From positions 103,699-167,698 of the forward strand of contig CAUJHQ010000029.1 in the NCBI GenBank assembly GCA_963204815.1: 64,000 bases of DNA. The letters run 5' to 3'. Both the position numbers and the translations under genes were made by a program. The DNA comes from Pseudomonadota bacterium. Lineage in GTDB: Bacteria; Pseudomonadota; Gammaproteobacteria; Burkholderiales; Burkholderiaceae_C. Below are positions 38,341 through 47,170 of the stretch, piece by piece. Each line of letters opens with the position of its first letter. Position 1 is the stretch's first letter. Below the pieces are notes generated by a model. The model was not told where the DNA came from, searched no databases, and saw only the letters and a list, made by a program, of their open reading frames with translations.

Positions 38341-40569
38341 ATGTGGGGACGTCGTTCATCGCGCGGCAGCCGTATCGCCGCGCAGCTGTCGCAAGGGCTC
38401 CTCGGTCTGCTGCTCGCCGCCTGCGGCGGCAGCACCGGCAACGACCGCGACAGCGGCCCGAACAAGACCTACCTCAGCGTCGAGGCGAGCGACGCCGACG
38501 GCGGCACGCTGCAGTACCAGTGGCGCGTCACCGGCGGCACGGTCGAGAACCGCAACGCACGCGAGACCGTCTGGACCATGCCCGACGGCCCCGGCCTGCA
38601 CTTCGCCTACGTGCGCGTGTCCGACGGCCGCGGCGGCTACACCGAACAGCAGTACGCCGTGGCCACCGACGCGCTGGGCGTCGAGGTGCCGGCGCGCGCG
38701 CCGCGCGCGCACACGCCGCCCACCGTGACCGACTTCGACGGCGCGATGACGCGCCTGCGGGTGCAGCTCGCCACCGACCCGGAGTTCGCCGCCAGCGGCG
38801 GCGCGGCCGCCGCGAAGCGCACCGTCTACCTGCCCGACGTGCGCGTGCAGGTCACGCACCAGACCAGCGGCGACCTCGTGTTCGCCGGCCTGTCCGACCT
38901 CGGCGGCGAGATCAGCCTGCCCAAGCTCGCGGCCGGCCAGACCTATGTGGTGAACTGCTCGGCCAGCCCGTCCGGCCCGCTGGCCGCCTGCGCGAGCTTC
39001 ACCACCGGCCCGGTGGCGACGCGCCGCAACGTGCTGCTGGCGCCGGCCGCATCGCAGAACCTGCGCCTGTACGGCCACGTTGCGCTGGCCGACGGCAGCT
39101 CCTGCGGCACGCAGGACGAGTTCTTCGGCCTGCAGGCCGCCGCCAGCGTGACGGTGCAGCTGGCCGACGGCACCGCGCTGTCGCAGGCGACACGCGTGAA
39201 CCGCTTCGGCGACTACGCACTCGACGCCGCGGTGCCGGTGAAGGCCGCGCTGCAGCTGAAGGTGCGGTGCGAGGGCTACACCGCGACGGTGGACATCCCG
39301 GCCTCCCCCGACCCGGCCGGCTACGTCGCCGGCGCGCCGATCGAGGTGTCGCACGCCATCGCCAACCAGAGGCCGCGCATCGTCAAGATGGTCGCCAACG
39401 GCGCCGACGGCAACGTGCGCGGGCGCATGGTCGTCCCCGAGCCCGGCGCCTCGTCGAACGACGCGCCCGGCGCCGACCAGTTCCTCGCCTACAAGGGTAA
39501 GGACACGAAGCTGTCGAACTGCCTGTACTACCGCGCGCTCGGCGCCGCGAAGGACTGCGACGCGCAAGGCAACATGGTCGAGCCGATCACGCTCGACGAC
39601 TGGCTGCGCCAGAACCGCCTCGGCCCGTACGCGACGACGAACACCGTGGCGGCGGCCGACTACATCAACAAGATGGACCTGAACCTGGTGCGCCGCATGA
39701 CGGCCAGCCAGCTCGCCAGCGATCACATCGCGTTCTCGGTCTGCAACCACCCCGGCCCCGAAGGCACGACGCAGCGCGAGATCGACCAGGTCATGGACAC
39801 CGCCTTCGATGGCGAACGCCTGGTCGCCTGCGTGACGATGGAGTGGAGCACCTCGCCGGGCGTCAACGGCGGCCGGCCGTTCACGAAGTTCTTCACCTTC
39901 GGCCCGGACGGCTCGCTGCTGCCGTCGGTCAACCTCGACGGCCGCGGCGAAAAGTTCCTGCCCGGCGCCTGCGTGGCCTGCCACGGCGGCAACCAGTACA
40001 ACGGCCGCTTCCCCGACAAGGGCACGCCGTCGCCGAACCTGGGCTCGGGCTTCCTGCCCTTCGACACCGGCAACTACTACTTCAGCTCGCGCGGCGACAA
40101 GACCGAGGCCGCGCAGAGCGAGCAGATCTACCGCCTGAACCAGCTCGTCAAGGCCACCGAAGGCGGTGCGACGACGGCGGTGACGCAACTCGTCGACGGC
40201 TGGTACGCGGGTGGCGGCGTCACGCTGAACAAGGCCTACGTGCCGCCGGCCTGGACCGCCGCCGAGGCGACGACGCCCGGCGCGTCGATGTTCTACCGCG
40301 AGGTGATCGGGTCCTCTTGCCGCACCTGCCACGCATCGCTCGGCCCCACCTTCAACTGGGACGCGATCGTGCTGACACCCACGCGCGTTGCGGCCCATGT
40401 CTGTGGCGGCGGCCCCGACATCGCCATCAATGCATCGATGCCGAACGCGCTGATCTCGCGCGACCGCGTCGCCGAGCGCGTGCGCGCCGACGCCACGCTG
40501 GCGGCGCTGATGACCACCTTCCTCGGCTGCAGCACGCCGCTGCCCGACCCCGTGTACCCGAAACGATGA
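38341..40569 (+). CDS. Large lipoprotein with two c-type heme motifs
   Basis: A 742-residue protein with lipobox LLAAC near residue 29, preceded by a long basic leader. The N-terminal region (about 40-110) is Ig/PKD-like (LQYQWRVTGG, VRVSDGRGGY). The middle has carboxypeptidase-like beta modules. The C-terminal third has two CxxCH sites, CVACHGG and CRTCHASLG, and a NASMPNAL stretch that could give a Met ligand. It should be a di-heme lipoprotein outside the inner membrane. A good GGAGG site precedes the ATG at 38341. I do not recognise a named family. It is followed directly by the OmpA-domain gene. Confidence 0.82.
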   Translation: MWGRRSSRGSRIAAQLSQGLLGLLLAACGGSTGNDRDSGPNKTYLSVEASDADGGTLQYQWRVTGGTVENRNARETVWTMPDGPGLHFAYVRVSDGRGGYTEQQYAVATDALGVEVPARAPRAHTPPTVTDFDGAMTRLRVQLATDPEFAASGGAAAAKRTVYLPDVRVQVTHQTSGDLVFAGLSDLGGEISLPKLAAGQTYVVNCSASPSGPLAACASFTTGPVATRRNVLLAPAASQNLRLYGHVALADGSSCGTQDEFFGLQAAASVTVQLADGTALSQATRVNRFGDYALDAAVPVKAALQLKVRCEGYTATVDIPASPDPAGYVAGAPIEVSHAIANQRPRIVKMVANGADGNVRGRMVVPEPGASSNDAPGADQFLAYKGKDTKLSNCLYYRALGAAKDCDAQGNMVEPITLDDWLRQNRLGPYATTNTVAAADYINKMDLNLVRRMTASQLASDHIAFSVCNHPGPEGTTQREIDQVMDTAFDGERLVACVTMEWSTSPGVNGGRPFTKFFTFGPDGSLLPSVNLDGRGEKFLPGACVACHGGNQYNGRFPDKGTPSPNLGSGFLPFDTGNYYFSSRGDKTEAAQSEQIYRLNQLVKATEGGATTAVTQLVDGWYAGGGVTLNKAYVPPAWTAAEATTPGASMFYREVIGSSCRTCHASLGPTFNWDAIVLTPTRVAAHVCGGGPDIAINASMPNALISRDRVAERVRADATLAALMTTFLGCSTPLPDPVYPKR

Positions 40570-40598
40570 TCCGCGCGACGCCCAGGAGACCTTCCACC

Positions 40599-41984
40599 AT
40601 GCAAGCGCCCCGCCTCCCCCGTGTCCGCCGCCCCTGGACCCTGATCGCCGGCGCAGTGGCCGTCGCCACGCTGGCCGCCTGCGGCAGCGCACGCGCGCCG
40701 GTGGCGCCGGCGCCCGTGGCCGCGCCGGTGGTGGCTGCGCCGGTGGTGGCCGCCGCGCCGGCACCGGTGCCGGCGCCCGCCCCGGCAGTGGCGGCAGCCC
40801 CAGCGCCCGCGGCGCCCGCGGCGACACCGGTGCCGGCGGCGCGGCCGGTGGCGGCCACACCGCCGTCGAACACCTTCGTCGCGCCCGCGCCGGTCCCTTT
40901 CGACGACGCCATCGCGCGTGCCGGCCGCGAGCTCTTCGAGCAGGCCCGGGGCCAGCTGGGCAACGAGCCGCGCGCGCTCGTCGTCGACCCGCTGATCGAC
41001 GCCAACACCGGCGCGCAGACCGTCAGCACGGTGCGCATGGGCGCGCAGCTCGAATCGATCGTCAAGGCACAGAACGCGAGCTGGCAGGTGAAGCCGCTGA
41101 CGCGCCAGGCGCTCGCCGAACGGCCACTGCTGCTGATCGGCACGCTGACGCCGGTGAACGTGGAGCGCGCCATCGACACCCCGCCCGACGCCTACCGCGT
41201 CTGGCTGACGCTGATCGACCTGCGCAGCGGCCGCGTCGTCGCCAAGCAGCTCGACCGCGCGACGATCGACTCGGTCAACCCCGAGCCGCTCAAGTTCTAC
41301 AGCGACAGCCCCACCTGGCACCGCGACAAGACCGTGGCCGCCTACATCAACTCGTGCCAGATCAACACCAAGATCGGCGACCCGGCCGACCCGGACTACC
41401 TGGCGCGGCTGCCCGCTGCCGCGTTGGTGAACGAGGCCATCATGGCCTACAGCGAAGGCAAGATCCCGGCCGCGCAGCAGCTCTACAAGGAAGCCGAGCC
41501 GATGGCCGACCCGGGCGACCTGCGCGTGCTGAACGGCCTGTACCTGACGAGCTGGCAGCTCGGCCAGAAGGCCGCCGCGAAGGACGCCTTCGGCAAGCTC
41601 GTCGAGTCCGGCCTCGAACTCAAGCGCCTGCCGGTCAAGCTGCTGTTCCAGCCCGGACGCACCAGCTTCAACGCCATCGGCGACCTGCCGCAGCAGTACG
41701 CGCTGTGGATCGAGTCGCTGGCGCAGAAGGCCGGCCAGACCGACACCTGCGTGCGCATCGTCGGCCACACCAGCCGCACCGGCAGTGCCAGCGTCAACGA
41801 ACGCCTGTCGCGCCAGCGCGCGGAAGCCGTGCAGAAGCTGCTGGAACGCAACAACCGCGCCCTGTCGACGCGCCTCACCGCGGCCGGCGTCGGTTCGCGC
41901 GAGGCGCTCGTCGGGCTGGGGACGGACGATGCCCGCGATGCGCTGGACCGGCGCGTCGAGTTCCGCGTCGTCGATTGCGTGTGA
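40599..41984 (+). CDS. OmpA-domain lipoprotein
   Basis: A 461-residue protein with lipobox TLAAC near residue 31. It then has an 80-residue Ala/Pro/Val linker, a middle domain of unknown type (VKPLTRQALAERPLLLIGT, AYINSCQINTKIGDP) and a C-terminal OmpA/MotB peptidoglycan-binding domain (about 345-461; IVGHTSRTGSASVNERLS, RQRAEAVQKLL, DRRVEFRVVD). It should tether the outer membrane to peptidoglycan. The start is the ATG at 40599 after AGGAG; an ATG at 40566 overlapping the previous stop is less likely. It is probably co-transcribed with the heme lipoprotein gene. Confidence 0.88.
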   Translation: MQAPRLPRVRRPWTLIAGAVAVATLAACGSARAPVAPAPVAAPVVAAPVVAAAPAPVPAPAPAVAAAPAPAAPAATPVPAARPVAATPPSNTFVAPAPVPFDDAIARAGRELFEQARGQLGNEPRALVVDPLIDANTGAQTVSTVRMGAQLESIVKAQNASWQVKPLTRQALAERPLLLIGTLTPVNVERAIDTPPDAYRVWLTLIDLRSGRVVAKQLDRATIDSVNPEPLKFYSDSPTWHRDKTVAAYINSCQINTKIGDPADPDYLARLPAAALVNEAIMAYSEGKIPAAQQLYKEAEPMADPGDLRVLNGLYLTSWQLGQKAAAKDAFGKLVESGLELKRLPVKLLFQPGRTSFNAIGDLPQQYALWIESLAQKAGQTDTCVRIVGHTSRTGSASVNERLSRQRAEAVQKLLERNNRALSTRLTAAGVGSREALVGLGTDDARDALDRRVEFRVVDCV

Positions 41985-42055
41985 TCCGCTGAACGGCCGG
42001 CGGCCGCGTGGCGGCCGCCGCAGCCCTGAGAAGACCGACATAGCGAGGGGGCCCG

Positions 42056-45000
42056 ATGGGAACGCAGAGGTTCGCGCGGCATCGCGCCAAGGCACTGGCT
42101 TTCGTCGTCGCCGCCTTCGGGCTGGCCGCGGCCGGCTCCGCGAATGCGGGCGTGTGGGACGCATCCGCCGGCGGCGGCCTGAGCTGCGGCACGAGCGGCT
42201 GCCACACGCTGCCGCCGGCCATTGCGCCCAGCACACCCGACGGCGTCGCCACGCCGGTCTTCACCTGCGGCGGCAACACGATCGGCCTGAGCGAGTCGTG
42301 GATGTCCAGTTCGTCGGCGCTGAAGACGCGGGCCAACAGCGCGCTGTGCGCCAGCGGGTCGATGGCGAGCCTCACCGACAGCGATGCGCTGCTGGTCTGG
42401 AACTACTTCCGCCAGGTGCGCGACGGCGTCGTCGGCAACCAGGTCGGCACGCCAACCTTCGCGTCCGCCGCCATTGGCGTCCAGTCGTCGACCAGCAACT
42501 CGTTCTCGTTCAACATCACCAACTACCGCGGCACGGCGCTGAACTATTCGCTCAGCACCACCGGCACCAACGCGGGCGACTTCAGCGTCAACCTCACCGG
42601 CGTCAGCGGCGCCGGGTGCACGACGTCGCAGCTGCCGGCCACGGGGTCGACGAGCGGCAGCACCTGCACCGTCACCGTCACCGTCACGTTCCAGCCGACC
42701 AACGGCACGGCCGGCACGCGGTCGGCCGCCGTGCGCGTGACGCTCACCGACCCGGTCGCCGGCGTCGCGCCGGTCACCGGCGCCGACAAGACGCTGGCCA
42801 CGTTCACCGCCACCGCGACGACGCCCACGCCGGGATTCCAGCTCAACACCGCGTCGATCGCCTTCGGCAGCCTGCAGGTCGGCACGACGTCGGCCGCCAC
42901 CACGGTGACGATCACGAACCCGTCGTCGGCGACCGCGAACCTCGTGCTGGGCGCACTGTCGGCCGCTTCGTTCAGCGGCACGAACCCGGGTGACTTCGCC
43001 GTCTCGGCCGGCGCCACGAACTCCTGCACGCTCGGCGGCACCACGCTCGTGCCGAACAGCAGCTGCAACATCCGCGTCAGCTTCACGCCCGGCGGCAAGG
43101 GCGGCCGCAGCGGCACGTTGACGATCCAGAACAACGCCGGCGCCGCCGGCACCGTGACCCTGTCGGGCACCGGCCTGCAGGGCACCATCTCGCTCGGCTC
43201 GGCGACCGTGGCCGTCGGCAACGTCAACCAGGGCAGCAGCGGCACCGCCACGCTCGCGGTGAACAACACCGGCGACTGGCCGATCACGTTCAGCAGCTTC
43301 CCGGTCAGCGGCACCGGCAGCGGCGAGTTCGCGGCCAGCGGCTGCGCGTCGCCGCTGGCGAACGGCAACACGTGCACGCTGACCATCACCTTCACGCCGA
43401 CGAACACGACGCCGCGCTCCGTCACGCTCACCGTCAACGGCAACGCGAGCAACGCGCCGACCGCCACCCTCACCGGCACCGGCGTCGCGCTGGCGAACCC
43501 GAGCTTGAGCGCCACGACGGCGACGTTCCCGTCGACGCTGGTCACGGTGACCAGCGCCACCACGCGCACCATCACCATCACGAACCCGCGCGCCAACGCG
43601 CTCACCGTCGTGCGCAGCTTCAGCGGCACGAACGCGTCCGACTTCGCCGTCAGCGGCGGCACCTGCGCGGGGACCCCGTTCAGCATCGCCGGCGGTGGTT
43701 CGTGCACGCTGGTGCTGAGCTTCACGCCGGCCGCCGGTCCGGGCGCGGGCGCGCGCAGCGGGTCGCTCGACCTCAGCTTCACCGGCTTCGGGACGGACCC
43801 GTCGCCGGGTCCGCAGTCGGTGGCGCTCAGCGGCACCGCCGAGGTGCCGACCCCGGTGGTCGGCGTGCCCAGCACGACGATCAGCCTGGCCGCCGTCGTC
43901 GGCACGCCGGCGACGGCGACGACGACGATCACCAACACCGGCACCGGCCCGCTCACGCTGGGCACGCTGACCTTCGGCGGCACCTTCGCCTCGGAGTTCT
44001 CGCTCGCCGGCGGCAACACCTGCACCGCCGGCCAGACGATCCCCATCACGGCCGGCAGCAACAGCTGCACGCTGGCCGTCACGTTCAACCCGGCGAACGC
44101 CAGCCCGACCTCGCGCAACGGCACGCTGACGGTGGCGCACAACGCCGCCGGCGGGTCGACCACGTTCACGCTCGCCGGGACCGCCACGCCGGCGCCGCAG
44201 CCGGCGCTGGACATCGGCGGCATCAGCTCGCTCGCGTTCGGCAGCGTGCCGCTGGGCAGCACCGGGCAGCAGACGGTGACCGTGCTCAACAACGGCGCCG
44301 CGCCGCTGGCGATCAGCGCCATCACGCTCGGCGGCACGAACGCTGCCGACTTCACGCGCGGCGGCACCTGCTCGACGGCAGCGGCCGTGGCGGTCAGCAC
44401 CAGCTGCACGGTCGTGCTCACCTTCGCGCCCGCCGCCGCCGGTGCGCGCAGCGCCGTGCTCACGATCACCTCGAACGCGAGCAACCTGCCGACCGCCACC
44501 GTCACGCTCGCCGGCAGCGGCGTCGCGCTCGCCGACCCGGTGGTGACGCCGGCGACCGTCGACCCGTTCCCGACCACGCTCACCGCGACGACGAGCGCAA
44601 CCACCCGCGTGGTCACGATCACGAACCCGCGCGCCAACACGCTGACCTATGCGCGCGCCCTCAGCGGCGCCCATGCGGCGGAGTTCGGCATCGCCGCCGA
44701 GTCGTGCCCGACGCGCGTGGTGCCGGCCGGCGGCGCGTGCACGCTGACGCTGCAGTTCTCGCCCGTGGCGGCGGGCACGCGCACGGCGTCGCTGGACCTC
44801 GGCTTCACCGGCTTCAACCTCGACCCGTCGCCGCCGGCGCAGGCGCGCGCGCTGTCGGGCAGCGCGGTGCTGCCGAGCCCGACCTTCAGTGCGTCGACGA
44901 CGGCGATGACCTTCGCCGCGGTGGTCGGCACGCCGGGCACCGGCACGGCGGTCATCACCAACACGGGCAGCGCGGCGCTTGCGCTGTCCGACCTGTCGAT

Positions 45001-46660
45001 CAGCGGCGTCGCGGCCGCGGACTTCTCGTTCGCGACCGGCAACACCTGCACCGCCGGCACGCAGCTCGCGCCCAGCGCCAACTGCACGCTGGCGATCCGC
45101 TACGCGCCCGCCGCCGCCGGCACCGGCAGCGCGGCGCTGACGGTCACGCACAACGCGACCGGCAGCCCGTCGACGATCACACTGTCGGGCACTGCAACGC
45201 CGGCGCCACAGGGCCGCATCGCGCTCAGCGCCACTTCGCTGAGCTTTGCCACCACGCAGGTCGGCAGCGCGTCGTCGCAGCTGGTGACGGTGCAGAACAC
45301 CGGCGACCTCGCGCTGACCTTCAGTGCCTTCAGCATCAGCGGCACCCATGCCGGCGACTTCGTGCGCGGCGGCACCTGCGCCACCGCCACGCCGCTGGCC
45401 ATCGCTGCGCAGTGCACGCTGCTGGTGAGCTTCCAGCCGACCGCGGCCGGCGCGCGCAGCGCGGCGCTCACGGTGCAGTCCGACGCCAGCAACGGCGCGG
45501 CGACGATCGCGCTCAGCGGCACCGCGGTGCCCGCGCCCGCGCCGGTGGTCACGCTGTCGACCGCGCTGCTCGACTTCGGCGCGCAGACCGTCGGCGGCGT
45601 CTACCCGGCGCGCAGCGTGACGCTGACGAACAGCGGCAATGCCGACCTGACGACGGTCGCCGTCACCGTGCTCGGCGACGGCTTCGCCAACGTGAGCGCC
45701 AGCGCCTGCCCGGCCATCCTGGCGGCCGGCGCGAGCTGCACCGTCGACATCCGCTTCGCCCCCACCGCGGCCGGCACCGACTACACCGGCAGCCTGCGCG
45801 TCACCAGCAACGCCGCCGGCTCGCCGCACGTCACCGGCCTCAGCGGGCGCGGCACCGCCGCCGTGGTGCCGGTACTGGCCTGGACGCCGGCGGTCGCACG
45901 CCTCGACTTCGGGCAGGTCGAGGTCGGGTCGGTCTCGGCGACCCAATCGGCGACGGTCGTCAACCAGGGCCCGGGCGGCGTCACGCTGACGCTGCTGAAC
46001 GCCGTCGGCCCCGACGGTGCGGCCTTCTCGGTCAGCGCCGGCAGCTGCACGGTCGGCCAGGTGCTGTTCGAAGGCCAGGGCTGCCGCATCGACGTGCGCT
46101 TCGCGCCTGGCGCCCCCGGGGCGAAATCGGCGACGGTGCAGGTCGCCTCCACCGGCAGTGCGCCGGCCGAACTGGTGCTTGCGGGCAGCGGCCTCGGCGG
46201 CCCCAGCCCGGCGCTGTCGCTGTCGGCGACCACGCTGCCGTTCAACGGCGTGCGCGTCGGCGCGCGTTCGCTGCCGCAGGACGTGACGCTGTCGGCATCC
46301 GGCTCGGGCATCGTCGCCGTCAGCGCGATCGCCGTCAGCGGGCCGTTCACGGTGCAGAGCAAGACCTGCCCGGCCACGCCGTTCACGCTGGCCGCGGGCA
46401 GCGAGTGCGTGCTCACCGTCACCTTCGCGCCGGTGGGCGAAGGCGCGGCCAGCGGCCTGCTCAGCGTCACCAACGACGCGGTGCCGAACCTGCGCGAGGT
46501 TGCGCTCAGCGGCTCCGGCGAAACCGAGGTCGAGGCGACCAGCGGCGGCTGCTCGATCGCCGACGGCGCACGCGCCACCGATCCCACGCTCTGGGCCCTG
46601 CTGCTGGCGGCGGTGGCGGCGCTGGTCTACCGGCGGCGCGCGCGCCGCGCCGAGGCATGA
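42056..46660 (+). CDS. Giant choice-of-anchor-D repeat protein with cytochrome-like N terminus and JDVT-CTERM-like sorting tail
   Basis: A 1534-residue secreted protein. A signal peptide ends near residue 30 (AAAGSANA). Residues 31-130 look like a degenerate cytochrome c domain: SCGTSGCHTLPP is a CX4CH site and SLTDSDALLVWNYFRQVRDG resembles a cytochrome C-terminal helix. About twelve Ig-like choice-of-anchor-D modules of 90-110 residues follow (for example FGSLQVGTTSAATTVTITN, FGSVPLGSTGQQTVTVLNN). The tail reads GGCSIADGARATDPTLW, then a hydrophobic helix and YRRRARRAEA, matching the JDVT-CTERM pattern of Cys, helix and basic end. The next gene is a fitting protease. It should end up cleaved and anchored at the surface. 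Confidence 0.87.
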   Translation: MGTQRFARHRAKALAFVVAAFGLAAAGSANAGVWDASAGGGLSCGTSGCHTLPPAIAPSTPDGVATPVFTCGGNTIGLSESWMSSSSALKTRANSALCASGSMASLTDSDALLVWNYFRQVRDGVVGNQVGTPTFASAAIGVQSSTSNSFSFNITNYRGTALNYSLSTTGTNAGDFSVNLTGVSGAGCTTSQLPATGSTSGSTCTVTVTVTFQPTNGTAGTRSAAVRVTLTDPVAGVAPVTGADKTLATFTATATTPTPGFQLNTASIAFGSLQVGTTSAATTVTITNPSSATANLVLGALSAASFSGTNPGDFAVSAGATNSCTLGGTTLVPNSSCNIRVSFTPGGKGGRSGTLTIQNNAGAAGTVTLSGTGLQGTISLGSATVAVGNVNQGSSGTATLAVNNTGDWPITFSSFPVSGTGSGEFAASGCASPLANGNTCTLTITFTPTNTTPRSVTLTVNGNASNAPTATLTGTGVALANPSLSATTATFPSTLVTVTSATTRTITITNPRANALTVVRSFSGTNASDFAVSGGTCAGTPFSIAGGGSCTLVLSFTPAAGPGAGARSGSLDLSFTGFGTDPSPGPQSVALSGTAEVPTPVVGVPSTTISLAAVVGTPATATTTITNTGTGPLTLGTLTFGGTFASEFSLAGGNTCTAGQTIPITAGSNSCTLAVTFNPANASPTSRNGTLTVAHNAAGGSTTFTLAGTATPAPQPALDIGGISSLAFGSVPLGSTGQQTVTVLNNGAAPLAISAITLGGTNAADFTRGGTCSTAAAVAVSTSCTVVLTFAPAAAGARSAVLTITSNASNLPTATVTLAGSGVALADPVVTPATVDPFPTTLTATTSATTRVVTITNPRANTLTYARALSGAHAAEFGIAAESCPTRVVPAGGACTLTLQFSPVAAGTRTASLDLGFTGFNLDPSPPAQARALSGSAVLPSPTFSASTTAMTFAAVVGTPGTGTAVITNTGSAALALSDLSISGVAAADFSFATGNTCTAGTQLAPSANCTLAIRYAPAAAGTGSAALTVTHNATGSPSTITLSGTATPAPQGRIALSATSLSFATTQVGSASSQLVTVQNTGDLALTFSAFSISGTHAGDFVRGGTCATATPLAIAAQCTLLVSFQPTAAGARSAALTVQSDASNGAATIALSGTAVPAPAPVVTLSTALLDFGAQTVGGVYPARSVTLTNSGNADLTTVAVTVLGDGFANVSASACPAILAAGASCTVDIRFAPTAAGTDYTGSLRVTSNAAGSPHVTGLSGRGTAAVVPVLAWTPAVARLDFGQVEVGSVSATQSATVVNQGPGGVTLTLLNAVGPDGAAFSVSAGSCTVGQVLFEGQGCRIDVRFAPGAPGAKSATVQVASTGSAPAELVLAGSGLGGPSPALSLSATTLPFNGVRVGARSLPQDVTLSASGSGIVAVSAIAVSGPFTVQSKTCPATPFTLAAGSECVLTVTFAPVGEGAASGLLSVTNDAVPNLREVALSGSGETEVEATSGGCSIADGARATDPTLWALLLAAVAALVYRRRARRAEA
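43170..45215 (+). repeat. Higher-order duplication inside the choice-of-anchor-D gene
   Basis: Three consecutive modules starting near 43176 (ISLGSATVAVG) repeat as a block near 44205 (SLAFGSVPLG), and a third block starts near 45215 (LSFATTQVG), a spacing of about 1.0 kb. Within the blocks, TSATTRTITITNPRANALT matches TSATTRVVTITNPRANTLT and both are followed by a longer module ending LDLSFTGFGTDPSPGP or LDLGFTGFNLDPSPPA. The array therefore grew by copying triplets of modules. Confidence 0.65.
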
Positions 46661-46718
46661 GCGCACCGGGCCGTTCTCGATCACGCATGCCCGGGCACGC
46701 GACGCGGAAGGTCGCCCG

Positions 46719-47135
46719 GTGAACCGGACGCTGCCGCACGACGCTGCGGCGGGCGCGCCGCGCGCCACGCTGCCGTTGGGCACGCTGGCCCTGCTGGCGG
46801 CGCTGGCGGCCGGCGGCACACTGCTGGGGGCGCCGCACGCCTGGCTGCTGCTCGGCGTGGCGCCGCTGCTGGAGGAAGCCGCGTTCCGCGCCGGCCTGCA
46901 CGAAGCGCTGCTGCGCCATGCCGGCGGCCTGCGCTTCGCGAACCTGGCCACCGCGCTGGCCTTCGGCGCCGCCCACGTCGCCGCGCGCGGTGACGCCTGG
47001 GCGTTCGCCGTCGCCGGGCCGGCGCTCGCAATCGGCCTCGTCTACGAACACCGGCGGCGGCTGCGCGACTGCGTGATGCTGCACGCCGCCATGAACGCCG
47101 CCTGGCTGGCCGCCGCGACCGGGTGGCGCCCCTGA
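46719..47135 (+). CDS. mrtJ: CPBP-type glutamic intramembrane protease, JDVT-CTERM system
   Basis: A 138-residue polytopic membrane protein starting at GTG (VNRTLPHDAAAG) after a GGAAGG site. It has about four helices and the three CPBP/ABI glutamic-protease motifs: EEAAFRAGL (EExxxR), FGAAHVA (FxxxH) and HAAMNAAW (HxxxN). It is much shorter than general CPBP proteases, as in dedicated sorting enzymes, and follows the JDVT-CTERM-like protein by 58 bases. It is therefore predicted to cut that protein's C-terminal tail. The symbol follows my memory of the NCBI name for this family and should be treated as provisional. Confidence 0.78.
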   Translation: MNRTLPHDAAAGAPRATLPLGTLALLAALAAGGTLLGAPHAWLLLGVAPLLEEAAFRAGLHEALLRHAGGLRFANLATALAFGAAHVAARGDAWAFAVAGPALAIGLVYEHRRRLRDCVMLHAAMNAAWLAAATGWRP

Positions 47136-47170
47136 GCGCCGCCCACCACGAGACCCCGAGGGAAGCCTGC

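Noticed and set aside
41483..46951. A 1822-codon open frame on the minus strand across the giant repeat protein gene
   Set aside because: It is the mirror of a gene with extreme GC3; its translation is Arg/Ala/Gly-rich with no domains, while the plus frame has signal peptide, modules and sorting tail.
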